A DNA stretch of 64,000 nucleotides from NCBI GenBank assembly GCA_035048495.1, contig CM068545.1:13351702-13415701 (forward strand), given 5' to 3'. Below, piece by piece: positions 22,487 through 33,600 of this stretch. The notes under the pieces are model-generated. The model was given only the letters and a program-made list of their open reading frames with translations, was not told the DNA's origin and searched no databases. A program made the position numbers and the translations under genes. Position 1 is the stretch's first letter. Every line of letters begins with the position of its first letter. This DNA is from Euptelea pleiosperma. Taxonomy: Eukaryota; Streptophyta; Magnoliopsida; Ranunculales; Eupteleaceae.

Positions 22487-22944
22487 TTTTTTTTGCTAAT
22501 TGAGAATGTATTAAAGAGCATGAAGAATATACAAACCCAAAGGGCGAGAAAGGAAAAGAAAAGAAGAAGAAAAAGGAAAAGAAGAAACCAAAGATCAGCT
22601 ACTCAAATGACAAATGTGAAATATAACTGATAAGGTACTTCCACAGAAATAAGAAAAGATGGACGACAATTCCACAATTGATTAGAGCCAATAGAAAGAG
22701 AAGCCCCCTGTTTGGCACAACAATCAGCACTGAAGTTTACTTCTCTCCAAGTAGAGCTGAATCGAATGCTAAGGAATTTGGTTTTAACATCTTCCCATTT
22801 TGACCTGACCAACCAAGGAATATCATCCTCCTTAAAAGCTCTAATTGTCGATTCAGAATCAGATTCTATCAAAATATCCAGCCATATTCCTTTAGAAAAA
22901 GCCATCTATGCACCTTCAATAATATAGCAAGTGGTGATCCTCTG
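22487..22944 (-). mobile_element. 5'-truncated LINE with RNase H tail and 9-bp target duplication
   Basis: The minus strand encodes a plant RNase H fragment: an Asp in ILIESDSES, then WREVNFSADCCAKQGAS, which is the usual C-terminal domain of RNase H-bearing plant LINEs. The element ends in an A-run (T-run at 22487-22494 on the plus strand). AGCACACTT at 22478-22486 and 22945-22953 is the target duplication. It sits inside a foldback MITE (the interrupted motif is CACACTT-AACTCTTGAATGTTTGGCCC). It is a different LINE lineage from 1-4550, which lacks RNase H. Confidence 0.82.
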
Positions 22945-22953
22945 AGCACACTT

Positions 22954-23170
22954 AACTCTTGAATGTTTGGCCCACACATTTGGTAGACCGAGTCTCCAAA
23001 AATCAACCATATTGGTGGTTTCTAATTGGATTTGAATACCCAATAAGTTGCTCGAATGCAACAGCTAGAAATCAGCAGATGAAAAATCTACCACTAGAAA
23101 TCACCAATCAGGGTGATTGTTGTTGTGTAGGCCCACCAAGGGGCGTGGGTCAACATTCAATGTTTGTGTG
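22954..23170. repeat. Foldback MITE interrupted by the LINE at 22487-22944
   Basis: Arms GAATGTTTGGCCCACAC...AAAAATCAACCATATTGG and CACCAATCAGGGTGATTG...GTGGGTCAACATTCAATG are mirrored. Confidence 0.6.
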
Positions 23171-23402
23171 CTCGAAAGTGGGCCGTATAGTTTATAAAAC
23201 GTCACCACTCTGTCTCTAATGATGCCATATCATCTCCTATATAAACGAATTCTTATTGTCTATGAATTCCCAGTTCTTGTCCTTATGAAATAGAGACGCA
23301 TACAGACAAAAATATAGAAGTCTGATCAATTGACATGACTAATCTCTCTCTGTTCAATCTCTACTAATTTAATTTTTGACAAGGGAATTGCCTATATATA
23401 TA

Positions 23403-23794
23403 TAGATCGATCGGGGGACAACAATTTTGACAACATTTTTTATAACTTGGCATACCCACATGGAAGATGAATCAATGGCTGACCTTTTTTGTGAGGATGA
23501 TCTCCTCACCATATAGATCCTCCCTACAAAAAATCAGCTCATTCTGAAATTTCTAACCCCATAAAGTATGGTCTTCAAGTTAACAGTAAAAAAAGACGGT
23601 CCTTAATTCTTCAACTTCTAAATCAGTCTACGAATATTAGAATGATTTGAATTTTTGTGAGGACGATCTCCTAACCATATAGACTATCCTCGCCAAAAAT
23701 TATCAAATTTCAAAACTTATAATTTATATATTGGCCCGCGCCAATTTTTGTTGAAAAAAATGTTGTCAAAATTGTTGTCCCCCGATCTTGACCC
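23403..23794. mobile_element. MULE-like foldback element with about 30-bp terminal repeats
   Basis: GGGGGACAACAATTTTGACA (with ACATTTTT after it) near the left end is mirrored exactly at the right end (TGTCAAAATTGTTGTCCCCC). The interior has GATGAATCAATGGCTGACC and GGATGATCTCCTCACCATAT blocks shared with 49521-49859 and 60885-61231. No transposase. Confidence 0.75.
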
Positions 23795-26290
23795 ATAAAT
23801 AAATGATAAAGACACTAGGTTGATTTCATAAATCATTATCAATTAAGATCACTAGATGAGGCATTCCGATGGTGTTTTAATAACTTTATCCTATAGGGGT
23901 ATCTTAATAATTTTGATAATAAGGTCATAACTTTTTAATCAATATTGGATTTGTGATCCGTTTAATGTTTTGAAACCTAATTTAAAGATCAATCAAGAGT
24001 ATTTCATGCTAAATTTGAAATTTTGACGTCTTAGGCATAAATATAGAGCTAAAATTTGGGTATGTTATTATTTACAAGAATTAATAAATTTTATTAATAA
24101 TTTATGGTTATTGTTGTAACAACTTGAGTTTTCTAAACTCTAATTGGTGTAAGCCTTAGTGTAGGCTATGCTCGTAGCACCCATAATTTTTTTTCCTTCG
24201 AAAGGCATTTTGGCAATTATATAAACTAGAATTAACTTGGTAATTTCACTTTCAGAATACATGAAATATAATCATTCAGTCAACCTAATAACCTTGGAGA
24301 CTCCATCATCGAATTTAGAGGGCTTTCGGGTAATTCCTCGTCAGAAGAGTATTTCGTAATTAGAATTCCTTTTGACTTCCACACCTTATTTTTTGTCACC
24401 TTATGTTTGTTTGATCACTAGTATGTGGTAGTAAGTTATCTACAATTTCTAGATATTTTAAAAAAAAAAATTAAATTAGGGTATTTTCTCATTTTAAATA
24501 TTTAAGTAATTGTATAATTTTTTTAGTATTTAGAGCATAACTTTTACCTTGATGTCAAAATTATAATTCATTTGATATTCTAGAATCTTTGGATTATTTG
24601 TGATAAATTATCATTTAATGAAAAATTTGTAATTTCACTAGTTTGGGTCTCAAAATTAGGTTTAAATTTAAGTATTTAATTAATTACAGGAATAAATAAT
24701 TTAATTAGTATTTGAGTTTTGGTGGATCTTAGTAAGACCCATGTTTAGAGACTATTTTGAGGCCCATATTAGTACATTACCAAAATTAGGTCTAAATTTT
24801 GAGTATTTAATTAATTAAGAGAATAAATTTGGTGGAGCCTTTGTGAGACTTATGTTTGAGAACTGTTTTAATGCCTCTATTAGTACATTATAATTTTGAG
24901 ATAATTATAATTTTTAATTAATTAAATATCACATAGTATAAGATCTAATTAATTAAAAACACGCTACAACTAAAATTTAAAAACTAAATACACTTAAGAG
25001 TTGTAAACCAACTCTTAGAATAGAAATTCAATTTTTAACTATCCTCTTGTAAGGGGAATAACTTTTTACCCCACTATTAGATTTACGATCTATTTAAAGT
25101 TTTAAAAACCTTGTTTAAAGATCAACAAAACATTGTTTTACGCTAAATTTGAAATTTTGACATTTCAGGCTCCGAAAACTGAGTTTAACTTTATATGTTA
25201 GAATAGTGACAAAAATCCACCTAAACCACCCTAACTTTATATGTAGAGACATGTCGTGCCTTGAGGCCAAAATAAAACTTATTTGGACTTGGATTAGACT
25301 TTCTATAAAACATGTAGTCGAAGGATTTGAAGTCGTTTTTCCGAATCTTAAGGCATTATCCTCAGATTCATTATACTTTTTTATTCTAAAATTTACACTG
25401 CAGGCTGACAAAACTGCATTTTATTTTCTGCATGAAAAATCAAATATTTAAACTCTATATTTCTCAATTTTTTTGCAGTGAAAGCTTATTTTTTTATAGT
25501 TTTTAAATTTAAAAAAAAATCTTTTGAAATCCTTTTAGTCATGCATGCAAATTCTGATTTTAAAAATTATAAAAAAAAAAAAATTTTCACATTTTTTAAC
25601 TACTCTAGTTATGTTTTCAAACTTGTGTCAGAAGGGAAAATAGCCCTATAACTTCGTGACAAGGCTGAGATTCTACTCCATAGACTTTTTTTCTTTTAAC
25701 TCATATCATTGTAGGTCTAATGGCCTTAAAGATCGCCTCATTTCGATCTGAAGAGATCAAGATATGATCTTCCAAAGTTTGAATGTTAGTGTTTTCTTAC
25801 ATGTGAAAATTCGTAATTTTTAGGTTTTTACTTATTTAAGCTTTTGGTTGACTTCCTTTAACCTTAGGTGGCTAAACTTGACATAGATTTGATATAGATT
25901 GACTTTATACCTTGAGTTATGTTAGACCCATATAGACTTCACAAATGGTTCGACCTAAATTTTCTTTTCAACCCTCATGTCCTAATCTTGGGTTTGGACC
26001 ACCCATGGATAATGAGTTGGGTCCACGGATTGTGGGTTGGATTATGGTTCCCAGATTTAGAACGTGACAATGTAACCATGAATTAAAGTGTAACATAATT
26101 TACATACATTAACTACGGTCCTCAAATTCTATGCACCATATAGTGGTTGAAGTGGCACACCCAAAACGGATATTAGAGCCAAGAATTATAACTTTTGGAT
26201 CGGAAAATGGTCAGATTCACTCCCAAATTTTATGAATGAGCTCCGATTCTAATTTCAATTTTTAAAAAGTATTTTCAGGTGGAAATGAAT
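23795..26290. other. AT-rich region without genes; contains a tandem duplication
   Basis: No protein family is visible. A unit of about 115-125 bp (CAAAATTAGGT, AGTATTTAATTAATTA, TATTAGTACATTA) is tandemly duplicated at about 24655-24780 and 24780-24893. A diverged block with AAATTTGAAATTTTGAC recurs at about 24010 and 25145. Probably old retroelement sequence. Confidence 0.4.
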
Positions 26291-26389
26291 TCTCACCAAT
26301 CTGGATGGGAAATGAATTCCGGTCTTGTTTTTAATGCGCCCCACAGTCCCCCGGGAAAAATGCTAACTTTTGGAACCAAACATGGGCTC

Positions 26390-26695
26390 AGAGAAAATAC
26401 AAGATAGCAAAAGAGGAAGGCGAACTTGTTCTCTGAAACCGGCCAGCTACTCTCGAAGACTCCAATCACTGAGAGAAGACAAGCCCAGATGTAAAATCCA
26501 AGAAGCTTTGAAAACGAATTGGATGGCTGAATCAAGCAAAAGCATTTAGGTAAATTAAGCAAATTCAGCATTTAAACATAAAAAGGAATTGAAACTGTAA
26601 GAGAATAGAAACCAAATTAGCACCTCTCTCGGATGTTAAATCGGTTCTCAAAGAGAGAAAGAAATGGAAGATCAGCTCCTTCAAATTCTCTGGTT
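26390..26695 (-). repeat. Dispersed block paralogous to 13785-14145
   Basis: It shares ACTCCAATCACTGAGAGAA, GAATTGGATGGCTGAATC and CGGTTCTCAAAGAGAGAAAG with the 13.8-kb copy. The minus strand has an acceptor-like TTGATTCAG before CCATCCAATTCG. The nearest NBS-LRR fragment (28.3 kb) lies upstream on the same strand. Confidence 0.5.
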
Positions 26696-27269
26696 AAGCA
26701 GCTGGAATCTTGATTATTAGGAAACTGGCCTAGTTGTATCTGATTGGTTCTATCGAGCAGCATCCATTCAATTCTCCGATCCAATGTAACTCCAGGATGA
26801 ACGGCTCCCTGTCGATCTCCAGCTTGTAGAGGCACAAACAACAAACGAGATAATATAAACAATGTCAAAGTTCGACTTCTCATAATTTAAAAACATTGGA
26901 CAGTTTACCTGCCAAATAAAGAATGGACAATCTTCTTTTGCAACGATATTGGCCGTGCACGTTAGGCATGCTCTTTCCACGGAGGCTCTCTCTGTGAGTT
27001 GTGAGTCTTGTGACATCGCTTAGCAAGTTGAATTCAACTCGGCGGGGATGGCCGAGCGCCGTTTCCATCAAATGGTTGAAAAAAGATTGTGTGGAACTGT
27101 GTTACACATTGGGCACCGACCTCTTCAGATTAATCTTGACCGCATCATACTCCCAACGTCTATGATGCGTTATATTTTTTCTAGCTTTACCACTAAACTT
27201 TAACTGCGACTATTTAGCCTTACCAGTCCTCTAGTCGCTTTGTTGGGATCACAAGTGCATCAAAGGGCA

Positions 27270-27480
27270 GTGCACTGAATACCTTAAATGTTTTCATAAT
27301 TTGCAAACGAAAATGGATTGTAGAATCCACCAGGCTCACCCAGATGAGATGACAAATCAGACCTCAAAAAGTAACTTTAGATTATTTTTTACCGGTTCAG
27401 CTGCTCTGCAAAACAGTGGCAAATCGGGTTGAGAAAGTGGGATTGAAGTTGAAAGGTTCCAATATTTTCTTTTGGTGAAT
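27270..27480. repeat. Direct repeat, copy 1 (pair with 30035-30232)
   Basis: It shares ATCCACCAGGCTCA, CAAATCAGACCTCAA, ACCGGTTCAGCTGCTCTGCA and GAGAAAGTGGGATTGAAGTT with copy 2, same orientation, 2.75 kb apart. The flanks are not similar, so I do not call LTRs. Confidence 0.65.
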
Positions 27481-28289
27481 TAATCTAATCTACTTTTTAA
27501 AGAGTTACTAAGGTGAATTCCCAAACATACCCCTCTTGTTTCATTTGATTTATGTAAATTATTCACTTGGCAGGCATGTTGTGGTATTTTAGAGTCAAAA
27601 GGCATATGTCACATATAACTCATTCAGCTCCTCCCTTATAAAAAAATATCATTGTTTTTTTCATTTTTAAAATTTTTTTTTTACTTTATAGGGGTACTTT
27701 GGTTATTAAATATTTTAACATTTCAACTCAACTCGACATGACACCTGAACTTTATCCCTAGAAAAAAATTGATTATAGTGTCCATGGTCAAAATCGGTGA
27801 TGGACCCACTACTGAGCCACATGAAAAAGACTAATCCAATGGATGGAAATTACTATTCGGGATGAATTTTGGTACGTAGGTCCAATTACAGATGGGCCAA
27901 ACATCTAAGGTAGGTAGTAAAAAAAAAAAAAAAAAACATCCCATTCCACATCTCAAAACACTAGCTATATAAGCCCAATATGTCTTCCACATGTTAGGAA
28001 ACCTTGTGGGGCCCACTTTTTAGATTGCGCTTTTTTCTAATTTGTATCCAAAAGACTCAACCGACTTTGGTCTTTCGAAAACACATCACAAAAGTTGAGT
28101 GGCTTTCAAAAGCTCAAAAAAATCGCGAGGCTTCTAAACCATCATCCCATCTCCTCTCCTTCCTCCACCCCCACATGCCAAGCACACGTTTAAGATCAAA
28201 TGCTCTACTTTCACCGGCTGTAATATACTGGGTAACTACCGTAATTACCTACAAACAATAACATAACTGCAACAACGTCAACAAATCTC
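27481..28289. other. No gene; AT-rich with one half-MITE and an 18-A run
   Basis: About 27835-27915 resembles the right half of the foldback superfamily (GATGAATTTTGGTACGTAGG). Otherwise nothing is recognised. Confidence 0.4.
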
Positions 28290-28555
28290 TGAGAGAACCT
28301 CCACTTTGATTTTTCTTTGGCAATTCATTCTTCGACATACTACAAATAATCGAGTAGTTAATATTAACTTGCATACATTTTCTGTAGAAGGTATGGGAAT
28401 TCCAATGTCTTTAAGGAAAACACCTTCCACATATCATCTAAGATTAGCAGAAACGACCTCTTCCTTCGTTTTAATCTTGCCTGTAATTTGGCTGCCCTTC
28501 TTATTTCATCTTTATCCTTTGATAAATCTAAATCTAAATCTACTGCTTGTGCAAC
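28290..28555 (-). pseudogene. NBS-LRR gene fragment (kinase-2 to RNBS-B region)
   Basis: About 265 bp on the minus strand align by eye with 20763-21030 of the resistance pseudogene. Shared stretches include GAGAGAACCTCCACTTTGAT, TTCCACATATCATCTAAGAT (the LDDMW region) and CTGTAATTTGGCTGCCCTTC. The fragment starts and ends abruptly and has internal indels, so it is a relic of a second gene copy. Confidence 0.85.
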
Positions 28556-29706
28556 AACGATAAGCTCTTCTTTTTTTCAATTCCTTTTGTTTTTGTTCTT
28601 GCCCTTTGCCATCAACACGCTCTTCATCAGCTTTTGGTGGCCCGATTTCCACATCAGTGGTTTCATACTTTCATCAGCCATCAGCAAAGCAACCCAAGAA
28701 AGGACTCAGATCCAACGGTTTGGATCAACCCATGGTTCAGCAGATCATGGTTGATCGTCCTTAGACTCCCAACGGTTGGCGATCAACCCGTGATCACGTC
28801 TCAAGTTCTCAACATGCAGCTCCTCCTTGCTGCCCCACAGATCTTCTCCTCCCATGTTCCCTTGAAGCACCAGCTCGTACCCCTCCATCAACAACTCGAT
28901 CGTACATGGCAATCGTTCGACCTTCTGCCAAGTCTCTACAGCCAGCTTCCCTCGCAAACGGCAAACCACCTCCTCGAATCTTCCACATGCAGCTCCTCCA
29001 TTAGCATGCTACTCCAACTCAGGACAACTGTCCCTAGCAAGCCATGCGCACCTCGTTTCACTCCCTATACTCTTCCTCTTCGTACAACCCACCATGGCGT
29101 TGCACATGTCAAACTCTCCCAATCCATGCCACACCCTTCACCCAATCAGGAATCAGGATACAACACCCCAAACCAGCCCCGTCTGCACTTTGGCCACTTA
29201 TAATAAGCGACACTCTACGCCATCTCACCATCATCCTCTCTCCTCTAACCGACTTATCTTTCATCCTCCTCATTGGGCCAGCACACTAGCACGCATGCAC
29301 CAACCCAGCTTAGAAACCTCTTCTCTCTCTTCAAAACCGCCACCTGCGCATCACAATCTCGCACACCATCTTCGCCCCACCTCCTCCTTATCGGCCTTCT
29401 CTCCCACCTCGACCAGGGACTCCCCAACGTCGGTCTTGCTGGCCATACCATATGCCAGACCAACTAGTGACCGGTTCTCTTCATTCTCGGCCAGCAGTTC
29501 CTCCGTGATCTGTAACTTCATAGTAGTCGATTCCTTGCTCAACAAAATGTCCACATGCAGCAGCCCTTGATGACCTCCTCTTCATTAGTTAGTACCTATC
29601 TCCTCCATGTACAGTATCATTAGACGTTGGATCTACATTCAGGTGCCACAAACCAGTAACTCATGCCCCAGCAGGTTCAACATTTCCCACAGATGGCGCC
29701 AAATTG
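28556..29706 (-). other. GC-richer island, possible retroelement leader
   Basis: This 1.15-kb stretch is clearly richer in C and G than its surroundings and has open frames on both strands (for example 28547-29203, +) with no recognisable domain. At about 29682-29702 the minus strand reads TTTGGCGCCATCTGTGGG, like the primer-site context of plant Ty3/gypsy elements, followed by an ATG-initiated frame near 29580. Whether it is the start of a decayed minus-strand retroelement is uncertain. Confidence 0.35.
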
Positions 29707-29764
29707 TAAGGGATAAAATCATCCCTGAGTGGGGACCGAATTGCCACCCTTAAGAGATTAATGA

Positions 29765-29950
29765 CTAAGGATGTTTGAAACATCCCTAGGTGGCATGACG
29801 ACAGAATCAGGTTGATTAATGGTTTATAACCATTGGATTTGAATTTTTCAAACTGTATGATTCGTGAATTATTTTGGGGTACTGAGATCCACCGCCTAGA
29901 AACCATTAATCAGGTTGATTTTTGGTCTTCAGGTCCACCTGAGGTCGTTG
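29765..29950. repeat. Foldback MITE
   Basis: AATCAGGTTGATTAATGGTT is mirrored by AACCATTAATCAGGTTGATT, with CCTAGGTGGCATG and CAGGTCCACCTGAGG outside. Same superfamily as 13375-13605. Confidence 0.65.
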
Positions 29951-30034
29951 ATTTCTAAGAGTACAACGTGTCTTTTTTTTAGGTTCTGCCCCGACGCCCG
30001 AATCAAAATTTTCCCACAAATGTCGGTTCACTGA

Positions 30035-30232
30035 AAATGATACCCGAAATGTTTTCTTAGATTGCAAATCAAAATGGAATATGGAATCCACCAGGCTCAT
30101 CCGGATGAGAACACAAATCAGACCTCAATACATTAATTTATACCGGTTCAGCTGCTCTGCAAATCAGTGACAAATTGGGTTGAGAAAGTGGGATTGAAGT
30201 TGAAAGGTTCCAAGATTTTCTTTTGGTGAATG
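30035..30232. repeat. Direct repeat, copy 2 (pair with 27270-27480)
   Basis: See copy 1. It ends at TTTTCTTTTGGTGAATGA, where a minus-strand LINE tail begins. Confidence 0.65.
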
Positions 30233-30440
30233 AAAATTTATATTAAGCAACAGCAATACTACAGGAACGATGAGATGCTCGTCTATAGAAGTCATCTCTA
30301 ATGAAAGTCTACAAGGATTGAGGAGGGCTTCCATCTCAGACTGGGGGATAGGTGTTCGTGGCCAATCCGCAGCAAAGTTGCCTTCTCAAAGGCAGTGCCG
30401 AACTTGGAATCGTTGAAGTTGTTTTCCGTCCTACGAAGCG
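30215..30440 (-). mobile_element. LINE 3' fragment with RNase H remnant
   Basis: On the minus strand a frame reads LREGNFAADW, the RNase H motif of plant LINEs, followed by a short 3' UTR ending ATTTTCATTCACCAAAAGAAA, a typical LINE terminus. The fragment is short and frameshifted. Confidence 0.5.
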
Positions 30441-30669
30441 CTGCAGCTTTTCGTTAGATCACCGACCCATCAATTTTGCACTTAACCAACAGCCATGTAA
30501 TCAAACAATAATTCTAGTGGGAGGCAAAATACAAAGGAAACATGTGGGGATATTATACAGAGAGAAGAAACGAGGTCTGCTCAAATAATGAATTAAATTA
30601 TGAGGGATCTTAAACAGAATGACAAGGATATGTGGAATGATTAATATATCCAACAAAAGTTCACAAATC

Positions 30670-33600
30670 TCAAAGATTGCGTCTTTGGCTTCTTCTGAAT
30701 GGGTCAACCCAGTCTTTGTCTTCTCTAGCAGCCTGGTCCCACCGCTGTCGAAATTTTTGAAGCTCCATGGTTGATTGCCTCCTTATCTGCCATATTGAAT
30801 CCATTATAAGTACACCCAAACCTAAAGAAACAACTAACCCAACATGCATTCCTGGCGTAAGCTTTAAGAATATGGACAACATGAAAAGGCCAGGAAACAG
30901 AAGCCCATCACAATTGTGGTTATAAAAGCAGTCTTGGCCTTTTTGCTTCTTGTTGCTTGATTGCAAGAGAATGTACCTTCAATGCCATATATGCATGCAT
31001 TTTGTATATTTATAATGAAAACCAGTTGTTTAATCAAATCAAAGTAGGTAATTAAATATTATATAGACAAGGGGTGTTCTGGATCAATCACCCATCAGGA
31101 AACATGGTGCCAATGCTACCAGGATATGTCAAAATAAAGGTTGTAGCCATGTCCACACTTAGACACACATCGACTCTCCATGTCAAGTTGGTTTCCTGGA
31201 GACATGGTGGCACTTAACACTCCTAGACAAGAAGCATAGACATAAGAAAACTAGACAGTCTTGTAAAACCTAAGTTGATGGATTCAGCCTATGCTTCACA
31301 AAATTAGCGCTGTGATTCACTGCAAAGAGATTGAGTATAGCAGATTACAAGCTTAAAACTCTCACCTCAGACCGCACATCAACTGCTCCAGCACCTCGAT
31401 TCTGTGAATCAAGAGATTTCATCAGAACAATGTGTTTCAAAATTAAGGACTAGTTCAGTTGCTTTGTTACGCTGAGGATATACATCATTTATTGATTATT
31501 GTAATGGGTACCTGCATGGACTCTTCATGAGGACTCTCTTTAGATACCTGCACATGAAGGTTGAAGAATTTTTTACAACAACAATAACAGCAATCTGGGT
31601 AGGATACTTGAATTAGAAATGAAATGCAAACACTAACAAATATAAGAAAGAAAATAAATGATCGGATCAACTCTGTTAGATAAATAATCCAGTTCCTCGA
31701 AATATGAATCTGAGTAATCCAATTTGCATACAAAAAGTAACACCCGGACTGTTTAAAATGCATGGTTCCGCACCTGAACTATAACTCTGCTAGCATAATT
31801 CCCCTTCATCACCTATACCCTTAACAGTCCATCTGTGTTTGTTGAGCCGGTACCTATAGGTACTATTTCCAATTAATCAATTTGGATAGGGATTATGGAC
31901 CTATTCAGTTATAGGTGTCCGTTTGAATCAATGACTTCTAACAAAATCAGCACAACTTTTTCCATAAAAGAAGTCAACTGAGGTGAAAACAAACGGCCTA
32001 TATTTTGGTTTTCCCTGATTTTCGTTCGTACAACTTCACTGAGTTAACATGGGTAGCCCATTTGACTGACCTTACTAGCAACAACTTGGCGACCACTAAT
32101 ACTGGTCTGAGGTTAGAAGGAAGTCATTCCTAAAGTCGATGCACACTCTAATGTCATCCTTGTTCCAAATAGGGAAGATGAGGCCAATCCAATTTGGAAA
32201 TAGTGAGACAATTAAAAATTCAGGTTTGTATTGTTTAACGACTAGATGTAGTGCAAAACCCTAATTGCATCTCAACCCAAATTTTTTTTGCATAATCCAC
32301 TCTCTAATTGGATGTAAAGATTGCTAATGAACAACTACAGTAGATCAGTATCGAAGCCTTATCTGTTCGCATATCACCAAGCAAATACATCTTGTAAGAT
32401 TTTAGTTCAACAGATCTTAAGTTCCGCTGGGATCAGGCATGTACCTATCTTTCTAATTGTCAATTTACCACCAAAACCCAAGCTTGCTTTTATTTCATAT
32501 TTCTAAAGATTGCAGAGGACTCATTCCTGAGTTGTCGAACTAGTCAGGACTAATTTTTATGATCTAATTCCCTAGAAAAGGTATCCACGATTTATTAACT
32601 CAAAATCAAGCCCAATGTCAAAGTCTCAAGGTTGAAAAATCAAGACATGATGATTCAAGACCATATCCTTTGCAATACTAACAAAGACCGAAAAACTTTT
32701 GGCTTTTTGAAAGCCTGTAACTGGATTGGATTTCCAGGCCCTCTACATTTTCTAGTTAGTCAAATTTTTTTAAGTTCTTTTATCATTTTCAAACTTTTCA
32801 AAACTTTAATAGTAGACAAAAATATCAGAAATAGTCCGAGATCATTGGTTGTCCAAAAGTCAAGTAGCAATGCAGCTAGGAAGCACCAATATATAAAACG
32901 AAGAATATTTATCTATGTAGTTTAACGTAAAAGTTTAAGTTGCTAACTGCGATGATACAAACTTAAATGGCTAAAAGTAACTATTATCTGAAAACAATAC
33001 AAACAAATACAAAATCTGAGGCTTTGAAGATGGATTATACAAAATCATGGTAATGCTAACTGAGGTTTGGAGATTCCAAGGTATTGGAGGAGGATCACAA
33101 ACAATATTCACGGGTAATATTAGGGGAAAGTTTTGCCTCATGCACTGCTTGACCTAAAGAGCGTCACACAAATCAAGGTCCGACCATCAATACATGGGAG
33201 AGGTGGGACCACATGATTTGACAGGAGAATATTCAACAAGGAGTTGAAGTCTCACCTCCCATGTATTGATGGAGGGCCCTTGATTTAAATGGCGCCCTTT
33301 GAATCAAGCATTGTGTGAGGCAAAAAAATTTCCTAACATTCGGGTGCAACTGAGCAAGTGGCACCTTTGGTAGAGTCTTCCTGAAAAAAGCTTGTACTTT
33401 CTCCTTTTCTAAGGTTGTGTTTGGTAAAACTTAATTTCAGCACTGAAAGTTTAAAGTGCTTAAGTGATGAAAGCTTAATTACTTATGTCTAAGTAATCTC
33501 GGGTACTTGACAATTCCATTTATTATTGCCCCCCATTTCTGGTAAATATATGCAATAACAAAAAACAGAAGGCTACTTATCTTTAAAATCTATAGCAAAA

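Noticed and set aside
27045..27075. tRNA-like GGGGATGGCCGAGCG, resembling the 5' part of a tRNA
   Set aside because: No anticodon arm, no GGTTCGAATCC-type B box and no acceptor-stem partner downstream.
28547..29203. 218-residue plus-strand frame
   Set aside because: The composition is that of the GC-richer island (Ser, Pro, Leu, His), no domain is visible, and frames of similar length exist on the other strand.
29707..30232. 5' LTR of a minus-strand Ty3/gypsy element
   Set aside because: Only about 190 bp of it recur at 27270-27480; the part next to the primer-like motif has no second copy.
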